NCBI RefSeq assembly: GCF_018449775.1
Contig: NZ_JAAVVB010000001.1
Span: 620,001-684,000, forward strand
DNA: 64,000 nt
DNA from: Mucilaginibacter sp. dw_454
Lineage (GTDB): Bacteria > Bacteroidota > Bacteroidia > Sphingobacteriales > Sphingobacteriaceae
Reading direction: 5' to 3'
How positions within the stretch are numbered: the stretch's first letter is position 1; each line of letters begins with the position of its first letter. The position numbers and the translations under genes were made by a program. This document shows positions 8,323-16,695 of this stretch, piece after piece. The notes below the pieces were generated by a model. The model ran no database searches, had not been told where the DNA came from, and saw only the letters and a program-made list of their open reading frames with translations.

Positions 8323-9714
8323 CTACAACGTATAGCTCAAACCCTTCTCAGGTATGGTCACCGTATAGCCCTCAGCACTCAAACCATCGGCCAAGGCCTG
8401 CATACTGCTATCCTCGCCATGCACCAGAAAGATGTTCTTTAACCGGGCCTTATCCTGGGTTCTGACGTTGTTCATCAGGTCATCATGGTCGCCATGAGCA
8501 CTCAGTACGTCGGTTTGCTTAATGGTTGCATACACGGCCAGGTCGCGGTCCTTAATGTGGACTATGGAGTCGCCGCGCAGCAGGCGGTGTCCAAGGGTGC
8601 CTTTAGCGCAATAGCCTATGAATAGGATAGTACAGTAGAAGTTCTGAATATTGTAAAACAGGTGATCCTGGATACGGCCACCCTCCAGCATACCTGCCGA
8701 AGAGATGATGATACAAGGCTCGTAATAGTTAGAAACCTGGCGGCTGTCATGCAGGTTCTCTACATAGGTAAGGTTATCAAACTCAAACTCATCGCCTTGC
8801 GACTGGTAGAAGTCTTGCGCCTCCTTGTTAACCAGGTTATGATACTTGCGGAAGATGGTGGTAGCCCGTGCAGCCATCGGGCTGTCAACAAACACTTTCA
8901 CCGGCGGCAGTAAGCCACTGCTAAAGATCTTGTTTAACGAGTAAACCAGTGATTGCGTACGCCCAATACTAAATGCCGGGATGATGAGGCGTCCTTGTTC
9001 TTTCACGCAGCACTTGTCAATCACATCAACCAATGTCTCCTCAACCGATTTATCCGCGGTATGCACACGGCCGCCATAAGTAGACTCCGTAACCAGGAAG
9101 TCGACAGGTGGCAAGGCCTGGGGATCGTCTAAAACCGGGTAGTTCTTGCGACCAATATCGCCCGTAAAGGCCATGGTTTTCTCAACCCCGCCATCATTGA
9201 TCTTAAATACTGCAGCAGCAGCGCCCAGCAGGTGACCTACAGGCACAAAGGTCAGCTCCACATCACCTGTAATACGGAAGGGCTTATTAAAGCCTATGGT
9301 CACAAAGCGGTCCATAGCGTCCATTACATGCTTTTGCAGGTAAAGCGGCTGCACGTTTGTGCCAAACTTGCCTTTGCCATGCTTGTGGCTTTTAGCCGCT
9401 TTGCTCATGAATATGTTGACAGAGTCAAGGAGTAGCAGTTCAGTTAAGTCGGCGGTAGGTGGGGTGCAGAGGATCTGGCCCGCAAAGCCCAGGCGCACCA
9501 AGGTTGGTATATTACCTGAATGGTCAATGTGCGCATGCGTAAGCACCACTACATCAATAGCAGCCGGGTCAAATGGAAAGTCTTCGTTTGATTGGATGCT
9601 GCGGTCCTTCTCGTAATCCAGACCACAGTCTATTAATATCTTATATTGGCCAATTTCAAGCAAATGCATACTACCCGTAACTTGGCGGGCAGCACCGTGT
9701 ATAGTTAATTTCAT
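8323..9714 (-). CDS. Metallo-beta-lactamase fold beta-CASP RNA nuclease
   Basis: A Cft2-type (COG1236) beta-CASP protein of 463 residues, expected to be a zinc-dependent endo- or exoribonuclease in the cytoplasm. The zinc motif is THAHIDHSG (HxHxDH) near residue 60, followed by VGHLLGAA, FTGDIGR with the metal Asp, and ESTYGGR at the start of the beta-CASP insertion. The late conserved SAHGDHDDL and LVHGED motifs close the active site. It is the last gene of a three-gene minus-strand operon. Its ATG overlaps the stop of the coiled-coil protein gene by one base, so translation may be coupled. Its RNA substrate is unknown. It is not RNase J (no long C-terminal domain) and not RNase Z, which is a separate gene here. 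Confidence 0.9.
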   Translation of the reverse strand: MKLTIHGAARQVTGSMHLLEIGQYKILIDCGLDYEKDRSIQSNEDFPFDPAAIDVVVLTHAHIDHSGNIPTLVRLGFAGQILCTPPTADLTELLLLDSVNIFMSKAAKSHKHGKGKFGTNVQPLYLQKHVMDAMDRFVTIGFNKPFRITGDVELTFVPVGHLLGAAAAVFKINDGGVEKTMAFTGDIGRKNYPVLDDPQALPPVDFLVTESTYGGRVHTADKSVEETLVDVIDKCCVKEQGRLIIPAFSIGRTQSLVYSLNKIFSSGLLPPVKVFVDSPMAARATTIFRKYHNLVNKEAQDFYQSQGDEFEFDNLTYVENLHDSRQVSNYYEPCIIISSAGMLEGGRIQDHLFYNIQNFYCTILFIGYCAKGTLGHRLLRGDSIVHIKDRDLAVYATIKQTDVLSAHGDHDDLMNNVRTQDKARLKNIFLVHGEDSSMQALADGLSAEGYTVTIPEKGLSYTL

Positions 9715-10241
9715 TAAGACTTGTTCTCCTTACGGCGTATCTGGTTTCTCAGCAGGAACAGGATGATAATCACCAGTATAAAAACAATGATCTTAAAGTT
9801 GAGTGATTCTTTGTCAAGCAGTGTGGCGTTTGCTTCGTTTTCCTTTTTAACCTTCACTAACTGATCTTGTAACCTGGAAATGGTATACATAGATTCGGTA
9901 GCGGTTTGCTCAGTTTCTTTAGAATGGTCCTGAACCTGGCTTTGCTGAAAAGTGCGATACTCCAGTAATATTTTTAGTTCGCGGTAAATGTCATTATCGG
10001 TTTTAACAATATCCATCAGGATATCATTGCTGCGGCGAATGTCCTTCTTGGTTTGCAGGCCAAAGATGCCGGTGTGTTCGCTCAGGCTTTTATCGTATTG
10101 GCCAAACTTTGTACCGCGCACGGCCAACATGGTATTGATCTTAGTGCGCTGGCGTTGATAAGCTACCGAATCGGCATTTGCCTGGGCAAATACGCTCACA
10201 GACACAAAGCACAGTAAACAAAACGATATTAGTTTTTTCAT
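9714..10241 (-). CDS. Secreted/membrane coiled-coil protein, C-terminal TM
   Basis: Not a family I can name. It has 175 residues with an N-terminal signal peptide (KKLISFCLLCFVSVSVFAQ), then a long charged helical region with coiled-coil character (about 60-140, rich in Lys, Glu, Gln) and a hydrophobic C-terminal segment (IIVFILVIIILFLL, about 151-165) followed by RRKENKS. The topology suggests a periplasmic coiled coil anchored by its tail in the inner membrane. It overlaps the SAM-hydrolase gene by four bases upstream and the nuclease gene by one base downstream, so all three are almost certainly co-translated. The context gives no clear function, and linking a periplasmic coiled coil to two cytoplasmic enzymes is odd. 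Confidence 0.75.
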   Translation of the reverse strand: MKKLISFCLLCFVSVSVFAQANADSVAYQRQRTKINTMLAVRGTKFGQYDKSLSEHTGIFGLQTKKDIRRSNDILMDIVKTDNDIYRELKILLEYRTFQQSQVQDHSKETEQTATESMYTISRLQDQLVKVKKENEANATLLDKESLNFKIIVFILVIIILFLLRNQIRRKENKS

Positions 10242-11023
10242 GAATGATAGTCAAAGTCAATAATAACGCTGTCGCCTAAATTAAGCCCCAGCAAGCCGCT
10301 GGCGTTGCCTTTATTTATGGCGATCTCTAAATGGTCGCTAATACCAAATAAGCAAAGCTTTTCGCCTTCAGGCACCTCGCTGTAATGCCAGCTCAGGTGG
10401 TTGATGGTTTCATTACGTTTAAAATACAACGTAAACTGCCGGCCCTGCTGCACTTTACTAAAAAACTCTTTGGTAATATTAGTAATAACATTTTGAAAAG
10501 AGTCTATATAAATTACGGCACCCTTGATCAAACTTTTCTCAACCACCGGTTGCAGGTTCATTTTTTGTTCGATACCACTTAATGGCAAGCCAATCTCTAT
10601 TAGTTTACCGCCCTTGGCTAAATGGCAGGCGGCCTTTACAAAAATATCTGCCAGCGGAAAGTGTAAAAAATTAAGATCCTGCCTGATATTTATCTCCACA
10701 ATTTCATCCGGTTCCTGTACAAACATCAACGAAAAAATGCCATTGTCTGAACCCACAAAATAGTGATTTTTATAGCGCAGGGCCAGATATTTGGTGTCGG
10801 CGCTGTAAACGGTGTCAATGCCAATTAAGTGTACCGTGCCATTTGGAAAATAGTGAAAACTATTTTTTAAAATGAAGGCCGCTTGTTGTACATTGTATGC
10901 AGAAACATTGTTAGTAATATCGACAATATTAACAGTGGGCAATAGCTTTAATATGCTTCCTTTAAGGGCAGCCTGATAAATGTCTTTATCGCCCAAATCA
11001 GTAGTTAAAGTTATTATTGCCAT
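10238..11023 (-). CDS. SAM hydrolase / DUF62 family (S-adenosyl-L-methionine hydroxide adenosyltransferase)
   Basis: Has the DUF62 fold of bacterial SAM hydroxide adenosyltransferases, which split SAM into adenosine and methionine. It is related to chlorinase and fluorinase but usually uses water. Of 261 residues, the N-terminal domain opens with ITLTTDLGDKDIYQAALKG, where the TDxG Asp contacts SAM ribose. A linker with LPTVNIVDITN follows. The smaller C-terminal beta domain carries AVIYIDSFQNVITNI, close to the family's D.FGN.vTNi motif but with SFQN in place of FGN. It is the first gene of the operon with the coiled-coil protein and the beta-CASP nuclease. The divergent phoH gene starts about 100 bases away. 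Function is by family. The physiological role is poorly known. Confidence 0.88.
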   Translation of the reverse strand: MAIITLTTDLGDKDIYQAALKGSILKLLPTVNIVDITNNVSAYNVQQAAFILKNSFHYFPNGTVHLIGIDTVYSADTKYLALRYKNHYFVGSDNGIFSLMFVQEPDEIVEINIRQDLNFLHFPLADIFVKAACHLAKGGKLIEIGLPLSGIEQKMNLQPVVEKSLIKGAVIYIDSFQNVITNITKEFFSKVQQGRQFTLYFKRNETINHLSWHYSEVPEGEKLCLFGISDHLEIAINKGNASGLLGLNLGDSVIIDFDYHS

Positions 11024-11126
11024 TAATTTTTTAAATATTTATTACTAATCTTGTACAAGCGTTAGACGCTGCAAATATTCAATTTTTAATTCATAAAAAT
11101 CGGTAACAAAATAATCAAATTTACTA

Positions 11127-12089
11127 TTGAACGAGCTCAAACTATCAATTGAAAATATAAATCCGGCAGTTTTGTGGGGGCCGAATAACGATCATTTCGA
11201 GATCATCAAAAAACAATATCCCAAACTTAAAATAGTTGCCCGCGGCAGCGAAGTAAAGATACTGGGCGACGAGCGTGAATTAGTAGTATTTGAAGAGAAG
11301 TTCAAACACCTGATTGAGCATATCGAAAAATATGAAAATTTGAATATCACCGATCTGGAAAGGATCCTGGGTTCGAAAGTGGATACCTCTGCACCGAGTA
11401 CAGACGCTGCTGCAGACAAGTTTGCCAGCGGCGAGGTGATTGTATTTGGACCTAATGGTGTAATGGTTAAAGCCCGTACAGCCAATCAACGTAAAATGGT
11501 TGACTGTATCAATAAAAGCGACATCCTGTTTGCCATAGGCCCCGCAGGTACCGGTAAAACTTATACCGCGGTAGCACTTGCCGTACGCGCCCTTAAAAAT
11601 AAAGAGATTAAACGTATTATATTAACCCGTCCGGCTGTTGAAGCAGGGGAGAACCTGGGTTTTTTACCGGGCGATTTAAAAGAAAAGATTGACCCATACC
11701 TGCGCCCTCTATATGATGCGTTGGATGATATGATCCCCGCCGAAAAACTGAAATTATATCTGGAGAACAGAACTATAGAAATTGCTCCATTAGCCTTTAT
11801 GCGTGGCCGTACGCTTGATAATTGCTTTGTGATATTGGATGAGGCGCAAAACGCCACGGATATGCAGCTAAAGATGTTCCTGACCCGTATGGGGCCATCA
11901 GCAAAATTTATCGTAACCGGCGACGTTACTCAGATCGACTTACCAAAGAAGCAACAATCCGGCTTACACACGGCACTGCGCATCTTAACCGATATCAAAG
12001 GTATTGAGATTGTATACCTGAGCGGCGAGGACGTTGTCCGCCATAAATTAGTAAGAAAGATATTAGCCGCCTACGGCGATATACAGTAA
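11127..12089 (+). CDS. PhoH-like ATPase
   Basis: A cytoplasmic P-loop ATPase of the PhoH family, related to the helicase core and linked to RNA metabolism in other bacteria. It has 320 residues. An N-terminal KH-like region (about 1-90) is followed by the P loop GPAGTGKTYTA near residue 140 and Walker B VILDEAQNAT near 235. The C-terminal VTGDVTQIDLP sensor motif is present. The start is a TTG at 11127. An in-frame stop lies five codons upstream and MNELKLSIENINP is the normal beginning of Bacteroidota PhoH, so TTG is the likely true start. purC follows after a spacer made only of heptad repeats. Confidence 0.93.
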   Translation: MNELKLSIENINPAVLWGPNNDHFEIIKKQYPKLKIVARGSEVKILGDERELVVFEEKFKHLIEHIEKYENLNITDLERILGSKVDTSAPSTDAAADKFASGEVIVFGPNGVMVKARTANQRKMVDCINKSDILFAIGPAGTGKTYTAVALAVRALKNKEIKRIILTRPAVEAGENLGFLPGDLKEKIDPYLRPLYDALDDMIPAEKLKLYLENRTIEIAPLAFMRGRTLDNCFVILDEAQNATDMQLKMFLTRMGPSAKFIVTGDVTQIDLPKKQQSGLHTALRILTDIKGIEIVYLSGEDVVRHKLVRKILAAYGDIQ

Positions 12090-12220
12090 TCAGAAGCAAG
12101 AGTCGAGAATCAAGAACCAAGATGGATTTTGATTCTTGACTCTTCGTTATATATATAAATAAGTTAAGAGAAAGAATCCAAGTATCTTGATTCTTGACTC
12201 TTGATTCTTGACTCTCAATC
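12090..12220. repeat. Heptad array (word CAAGAAT / ATTCTTG), phoH-purC spacer
   Basis: Left: GCAAGAG, TCGAGAA, TCAAGAA, CCAAGAT, then TTGATTC, TTGACTC. Right: ATCTTGA, TTCTTGA, CTCTTGA, TTCTTGA, CTCTCAA. The period is exactly seven throughout each block. It occupies all 131 bases between the phoH stop and the purC ATG, with an AT-rich centre. The same word family recurs at 59224-59395. Confidence 0.88.
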
Positions 12221-13165
12221 ATGAATGCATTAAAAGAAACCCATTTCAATTTCCCTAATCAAACCAGTTTTTATAAAGGTAAGGTTAGAGATGTTTATAC
12301 TATTGATAATAAATACCTGGTAATGGTAGTGAGCGACCGCATCTCTGCGTTTGACGTGGTGCTGCCTGAAGCTATACCTTATAAAGGACAAGTGCTTAAC
12401 CAGATTGCAGCTAAATTTTTGAAAGCTACTGCCGATATTGTACCTAATTGGGTGGTGAGTGTACCCGATCCAAGCGTAACCATTGGCCGCATTTGCGAAC
12501 CGTTTAAAGTAGAAATGGTTATCCGTGGTTATTTGGCAGGGCATGCAGCGCGCGAATACGCTGCCGGCAAACGCCAGGTTTGTGGTGTGGCTTTGCCGGA
12601 AGGTTTGAAAGAGAACGATAAGCTGCCCGAACCTATCATCACCCCAACAACTAAAGCGGCGGTAGGGCATGACGAGGATATATCTAAGGAAGATATCCTG
12701 GCAAAAGGTATCGTATCTGCCGAAGATTATGCACTATTGGAAAAATTTACCCGTGCATTGTTTGCCCGCGGTACTGAAATAGCTGCCGCGCAAGGTTTGA
12801 TTTTGGTAGATACTAAATATGAATTTGGTAAAGTAGGCGACGAGATCTACCTGATTGACGAAATCCATACACCTGACTCATCACGCTACTTTTATAGTGA
12901 AGGATATCAGGATCGCCAGGAAAAAAACGAGCCACAAAAACAGCTTTCTAAAGAGTTTGTACGCAAATGGTTAATAGAGAATAACTTTCAAGGTAAAGAC
13001 GGGCAGGTGGTGCCTGAAATGACGCCTGAAAAGGTGGAGTCGATATCAGAGAGATACATAGAGCTTTATGAACAGATCACCGGCGAAAAATTTGTTAAGC
13101 CAACTGCCGAAAACGTGTTGGACAGAGTAGAACTTGCTATAAAAAAGGCGTTGCCGGCATTGTGA
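12221..13165 (+). CDS. purC: Phosphoribosylaminoimidazole-succinocarboxamide synthase
   Basis: SAICAR synthase joins aspartate to CAIR with ATP in purine synthesis. It is 314 residues, the longer eukaryote-like form typical of Bacteroidota. Visible motifs are [13 protein letters not shown] (ATP-binding Gly-rich start, about residues 13-25), [31 protein letters not shown] (about 107-122), [15 protein letters not shown], and [20 protein letters not shown] with the Mg/ATP acidic residues (about 195-214). HTPDSSRYF completes the substrate pocket. It stands apart from other purine genes except guaB 13 kb away. The ATG directly follows the repeat array, which leaves no conventional leader. Confidence 0.97.
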   Translation: MNALKETHFNFPNQTSFYKGKVRDVYTIDNKYLVMVVSDRISAFDVVLPEAIPYKGQVLNQIAAKFLKATADIVPNWVVSVPDPSVTIGRICEPFKVEMVIRGYLAGHAAREYAAGKRQVCGVALPEGLKENDKLPEPIITPTTKAAVGHDEDISKEDILAKGIVSAEDYALLEKFTRALFARGTEIAAAQGLILVDTKYEFGKVGDEIYLIDEIHTPDSSRYFYSEGYQDRQEKNEPQKQLSKEFVRKWLIENNFQGKDGQVVPEMTPEKVESISERYIELYEQITGEKFVKPTAENVLDRVELAIKKALPAL

Positions 13166-13216
13166 TTTTTTTTGTCCAATTATGCCTATATTAGCAGTTA
13201 CAAATATTGAAGTAAA

Positions 13217-13594
13217 ATGAAGTTTACAGTAGACAAACACGAGAAATATATATTGCTTAAACTCAATGAGTCTAAGTTAAACTCGTTGATTACGCCACAG
13301 CTGAAATCTGAGCTGATATTGATCAATACCGAAGGACAACGTAACATAATCCTTGATCTTTCTCAAGTAAAATTTGCTGATTCGTCTGGTTTAAGCAGTT
13401 TGTTGGTTGGCCATCGTTTGTGTAAAAACGCGACAGGTTCTTTTATCTTGACGGGATTAAATGACGCTGTATCGCGCCTGGTTACTATATCACAATTAGA
13501 AAGCGTGTTAACTATTGTTCCATCAACTGAAGAGGCTATCGACCATATCTTCATGGAAGAAATAGAAAAAGAATTAAAAAAAGAAGCAAGATAG
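13217..13594 (+). CDS. STAS-domain anti-anti-sigma factor-like protein
   Basis: A single STAS domain of 125 residues, related to SpoIIAA/RsbV anti-sigma antagonists. The phosphorylatable serine lies in the conserved loop DLSQVKFADSSGLSSLL (about residues 48-64). The acidic C-terminal tail (EEIEKELKKEAR) extends past the domain. Family members bind anti-sigma kinases of the RsbW type, but no such kinase or sigma factor lies nearby, so its partner is unknown. rnz follows after 21 bases in the same direction and is probably co-transcribed. This STAS-rnz pairing may be stable in the lineage. That is inference. Confidence 0.85.
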   Translation: MKFTVDKHEKYILLKLNESKLNSLITPQLKSELILINTEGQRNIILDLSQVKFADSSGLSSLLVGHRLCKNATGSFILTGLNDAVSRLVTISQLESVLTIVPSTEEAIDHIFMEEIEKELKKEAR

Positions 13595-13615
13595 TACCTT
13601 AATTGTTTACCTGAT

Positions 13616-14527
13616 ATGAGATTTGAGGTAACAATTTTAGGCAGCAGTTCTGCTACCCCCATTTACAATAGAAACCCTACATCGCAGGTGCTTAATATCA
13701 ATGAGCGCCTATATTTGGTTGATTGCGGCGAAGGCACCCAACAACAAATGCTTCGTTTTGATATAAGAAGCAGCCGCATAGATCATATCTTCATCAGCCA
13801 TTTACATGGCGATCATTATCTGGGCCTTATTGGCTTTCTTTCTTCGCTACACCTTAACGGACGAAAAAAAACTTTAAAGCTATTCGGTCCGCCACATTTA
13901 ATGGATATCATTGAGGTTCAATTTAAATATTCAGAAACGGTTCTGCAGTACGAAATAGAATTTCATCCTACTGATCCTAAAACACCACAGGTTATTATAG
14001 ATAACGAGGATGTTGTTGTTGAAACCATTCCGCTTGACCACAGGATTGACTGCACCGGGTTTTTGTTTAAAGAGAAGAAACGACTGCGTAAGCTATTGAA
14101 AGATGAAATAGAACGCATTGGCGTGCCTGTTGAATATTATACAGCCTTAAAAAAAGGCGTAGATTATACAGATAACCAGGGCACAGTATATAAAAATGAT
14201 ACGCTTACTGCCGATTCGGCCGATCCTAAAATTTACGCTTATTGCTCAGATACCATGTATAACGAGCAGTATTTCGATCAGATAAAAAACGCTGATCTGC
14301 TATATCACGAGGCTACTTTTTTGCATAACATGCTTGAACGTGCAAATGAAACCCACCATACCACTGCTTTACAAGCCGGTGAAGTAGCCGCTAAGGTTAA
14401 TGCTAAGAGATTAGTGATTGGTCATTTCTCCGCCCGTTACAAAACATTGGAAGAACTGTTGCTACAGGCGCAAAGCGTATTCCCAAATACGGCGTTGGCG
14501 ATTGAAGGGAAGACTTTTCTAATTTAG
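13616..14527 (+). CDS. rnz: Ribonuclease Z
   Basis: A zinc endonuclease that trims tRNA 3' trailers. It is the short form of about 303 residues. The N-terminal FEVTILGSSSATPIYNRNPT and the metal motif FISHLHGDHYLGLIGFL (HxHxDH, near residue 60) are typical, followed by PLDHRI, YCSDT (Asp ligand) and HHTTALQAGEVA with the late His ligands. GHFSARY is the terminal conserved motif. It lies 21 bases after the STAS gene, probably in the same transcript, and is followed by a TGTCATC...AATGACA palindrome that separates it from the convergent mlaD-like gene. Confidence 0.95.
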   Translation: MRFEVTILGSSSATPIYNRNPTSQVLNINERLYLVDCGEGTQQQMLRFDIRSSRIDHIFISHLHGDHYLGLIGFLSSLHLNGRKKTLKLFGPPHLMDIIEVQFKYSETVLQYEIEFHPTDPKTPQVIIDNEDVVVETIPLDHRIDCTGFLFKEKKRLRKLLKDEIERIGVPVEYYTALKKGVDYTDNQGTVYKNDTLTADSADPKIYAYCSDTMYNEQYFDQIKNADLLYHEATFLHNMLERANETHHTTALQAGEVAAKVNAKRLVIGHFSARYKTLEELLLQAQSVFPNTALAIEGKTFLI

Positions 14528-14541
14528 ATGAGGAAATTATT

Positions 14542-14623
14542 TGTCATCTTGAGCGATAGCGAAAGTCTTATACGCCCGAACAGCAAAACTTGATAAGATT
14601 CTTCGCTACCGCTCAGAATGACA
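14542..14623. repeat. TGTCATCTTGAGCG imperfect palindrome
   Basis: The left arm TGTCATCTTGAGCGATAGCGAA... pairs with the right arm ...TTCGCTACCGCTCAGAATGACA. It lies between the 3' ends of convergent rnz and the MlaD-like gene and may double as a two-way terminator. Confidence 0.75.
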
Positions 14624-14646
14624 ATCGATTTTTGGAGTATGTAATA

Positions 14647-15597
14647 TTAATCCTTCTTACTACCACCACCAAACACCGAGAAGTGTACATAGCGTTTTGG
14701 ATTAGCTTTCAGGTCGATAAACAATAAATTCAGATTATCAGAAGCAGACTGTAAATTTTTATAAAGCTTGTCGTCATTCACCAATAAACCTAACGAACCT
14801 TTGGTACTATTCATGGAAGCGATGGTTTGTTGTAATTCAGACACAGCTTTGTTGGCATTGTCTAAAGTCTGTTGAATATTGCCATTCGCCAAATCACCGC
14901 TAAATTTTTGAAAATTGTCGGTTACTTTATTTAGGCCGACAGAGGTTACTTTTAAATTACCTGATACAGTTTCTGCATTGGCCAATATACCATCAATATG
15001 GGTTGACTGCGATCCAACCAACGCGTCGATCTTTTTGGTGGTACCTTCCAACGTTTGTAATGAATTAGCAATGCTGGCAAAACTGCGGTCTACATTTTTC
15101 TGGAAGTTTGGATTCAAAATAGCGTTAATAGAAGCCAGTGATGAATCTAGTTTTGTCATCAGGTTTTCGGCTTTGGTTTGGATAGGCTGTAAGCTTTCGG
15201 CCAAACTGCCTTGTATATCAGCACGCAGCGTGTCTTTGTTTTCAGCATACTGTTTGCTATCGCCCAATAAAAACACAATGGCTTTGCTGCCCAGCAAGTC
15301 GGTACTTACCAGTTTGGCCAGGGTGTTAACAGGGATATTATATTCTGATTTGATTTTGAATTCAACCGTAGTGCGGCCATCTTCATGCAATTGCATTTTT
15401 GATACGTGCCCAATCTGAAAGCCATTTACCAGTACCGGTTTTGATACGGTAAGTCCGTCTACACTTTTATAAATCGCGTAATATTTATTTGAACCTGAGA
15501 ATACGTCGTTACCTTTTAAAAAACTGTATCCGAGTATCAGCATGGCAATAACAATGCAAGTAAGTGCGCCTATTTTGGTCTCGTTTGATATTTTCAT
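14647..15597 (-). CDS. MlaD/MCE-family lipid transport protein
   Basis: A periplasmic substrate-binding MCE protein anchored by one N-terminal helix (IGALTCIVIAMLILGYSFL, about residues 10-28). The single MCE domain (about 38-115) includes the signature region YAIYKSVDGLTVSKPVLVNG and LVSTDLLGSKAI. The rest (about 130-300) is a long helical, coiled-coil-prone segment typical of MCE proteins that form a tunnel between membranes. It is 316 residues. An amidase gene lies directly upstream on the same strand, with lptD divergent beyond it, so this is an envelope-biogenesis block. No MlaE permease or MlaF ATPase gene is visible here, which is usual for Bacteroidota, where they sit elsewhere or upstream. 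Confidence 0.88.
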   Translation of the reverse strand: MKISNETKIGALTCIVIAMLILGYSFLKGNDVFSGSNKYYAIYKSVDGLTVSKPVLVNGFQIGHVSKMQLHEDGRTTVEFKIKSEYNIPVNTLAKLVSTDLLGSKAIVFLLGDSKQYAENKDTLRADIQGSLAESLQPIQTKAENLMTKLDSSLASINAILNPNFQKNVDRSFASIANSLQTLEGTTKKIDALVGSQSTHIDGILANAETVSGNLKVTSVGLNKVTDNFQKFSGDLANGNIQQTLDNANKAVSELQQTIASMNSTKGSLGLLVNDDKLYKNLQSASDNLNLLFIDLKANPKRYVHFSVFGGGSKKD

Positions 15598-15725
15598 ACG
15601 TAGTAGTTGTGATATTAGTTTGGAGATTAATTGTTGGGCATGAAGCTAATTAAATTTTACTATTTGTCCGTCGCACTTATCCCACATTTAGTCCCGATAG
15701 CTATCAGAACTCACACTATAACCAA

Positions 15726-16643
15726 TTATTTGGCTACTTGTTCTACATCGGCCCTGTAATTCTTTAAAGCGCGGATAATTGAGGCTACAATTTCGTCCTG
15801 TCCTTTGTCAGAATTAAGGTATTCTTCATCGTCCGGATTATTGATATAGCCCGTCTCAACCAGTACCGCTGGCATTGCACTGTGGCACAATACTAGTACA
15901 CCTTGCTCGCGTATGCCTTCGCTTGGGCGGCCATCAGTATCAGTAAATTCGGTGTTAATTAAGGTAGCCAGATGTATACTGCGCTGTCTGAATTTACTTT
16001 TATATTGGTTAATGAGGATGATGGATTCCGGGTCATTAGGATCAAGCCCGGCATTCATTTCTGAGCCTTCGCCTTCTTCGCCCTCTTCTAACTGACTTTT
16101 GCTTATAGCCTTTTCTTCTTCGCGACCGCGCCAGGTGCCATAAACCAGTAACAATACCCCTTTGCCTGATCTGTTTGGTTCGCGCACAGATTTGTAAACG
16201 GTTTTGCCATGCTTGTGTCCCACTGCCTCACGAACAACTCTGTCTGATAATGAATTACAGTGCAACGAAATAAACAGGTCGCCTTTGTTTTCATTAGCTA
16301 TTTCTGATCGACGCTCCCACGACACATCATCCTCATTGCTACGTGTAAGCACAGCCTTAACGCCATCCAATTCTTTTTGTATGGCAGCCTGCAATTTTAG
16401 GCCTATAGCAAGCGTTACACCTCTTTCGGTAGAGAAAGAACCAGATGCTCCGTGCGAAAAATGGCCTGTACCGGTAGGTTTACCGCCGTGGCCCGGATCA
16501 ATAATAACGGTTTTAAGTTTAAAGCCTTTATTTACAATGGTATCGTTTTTTATTGTTTTAATTAATGTAAAAGAAAATAACGAAAAGCACACCGGTAATG
16601 CCAATAATCCAAAAATCAATCTTTTCAATGCTTTATTTTTCAT
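15726..16643 (-). CDS. N-acetylmuramoyl-L-alanine amidase (Amidase_3)
   Basis: A secreted zinc amidase that cleaves the bond between MurNAc and the stem peptide. Of 305 residues, the N-terminus has a signal segment (RLIFGLLALPVCFSLFSFTL). The Amidase_3 catalytic domain covers nearly all the rest: VIIDPGHGGKPTG with the first zinc His (near 49), STERGVTLA with the Glu ligand, SLHCNS with the second His, and the general-base Glu in LVETGYINN near 265. It has no LysM or SPOR domain. An acidic insertion (EEGEEGEGSE, near 190) could be the regulatory helix that blocks the active site in AmiB-type enzymes; that reading is inference. It is 128 bases upstream of the MCE gene and divergent from lptD by 52 bases. 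Confidence 0.92.
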   Translation of the reverse strand: MKNKALKRLIFGLLALPVCFSLFSFTLIKTIKNDTIVNKGFKLKTVIIDPGHGGKPTGTGHFSHGASGSFSTERGVTLAIGLKLQAAIQKELDGVKAVLTRSNEDDVSWERRSEIANENKGDLFISLHCNSLSDRVVREAVGHKHGKTVYKSVREPNRSGKGVLLLVYGTWRGREEEKAISKSQLEEGEEGEGSEMNAGLDPNDPESIILINQYKSKFRQRSIHLATLINTEFTDTDGRPSEGIREQGVLVLCHSAMPAVLVETGYINNPDDEEYLNSDKGQDEIVASIIRALKNYRADVEQVAK

Positions 16644-16695
16644 TATTTTTGAACGCTGTTAACTATATCTGCAAAAATACTATTCATAATCAATT

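Noticed and set aside
12090..12220. Possible CRISPR array in spacers with regular repeats
   Set aside because: The repeat unit is seven bases with variable words and no spacers of 30-40 bases. There are no cas genes in the window.
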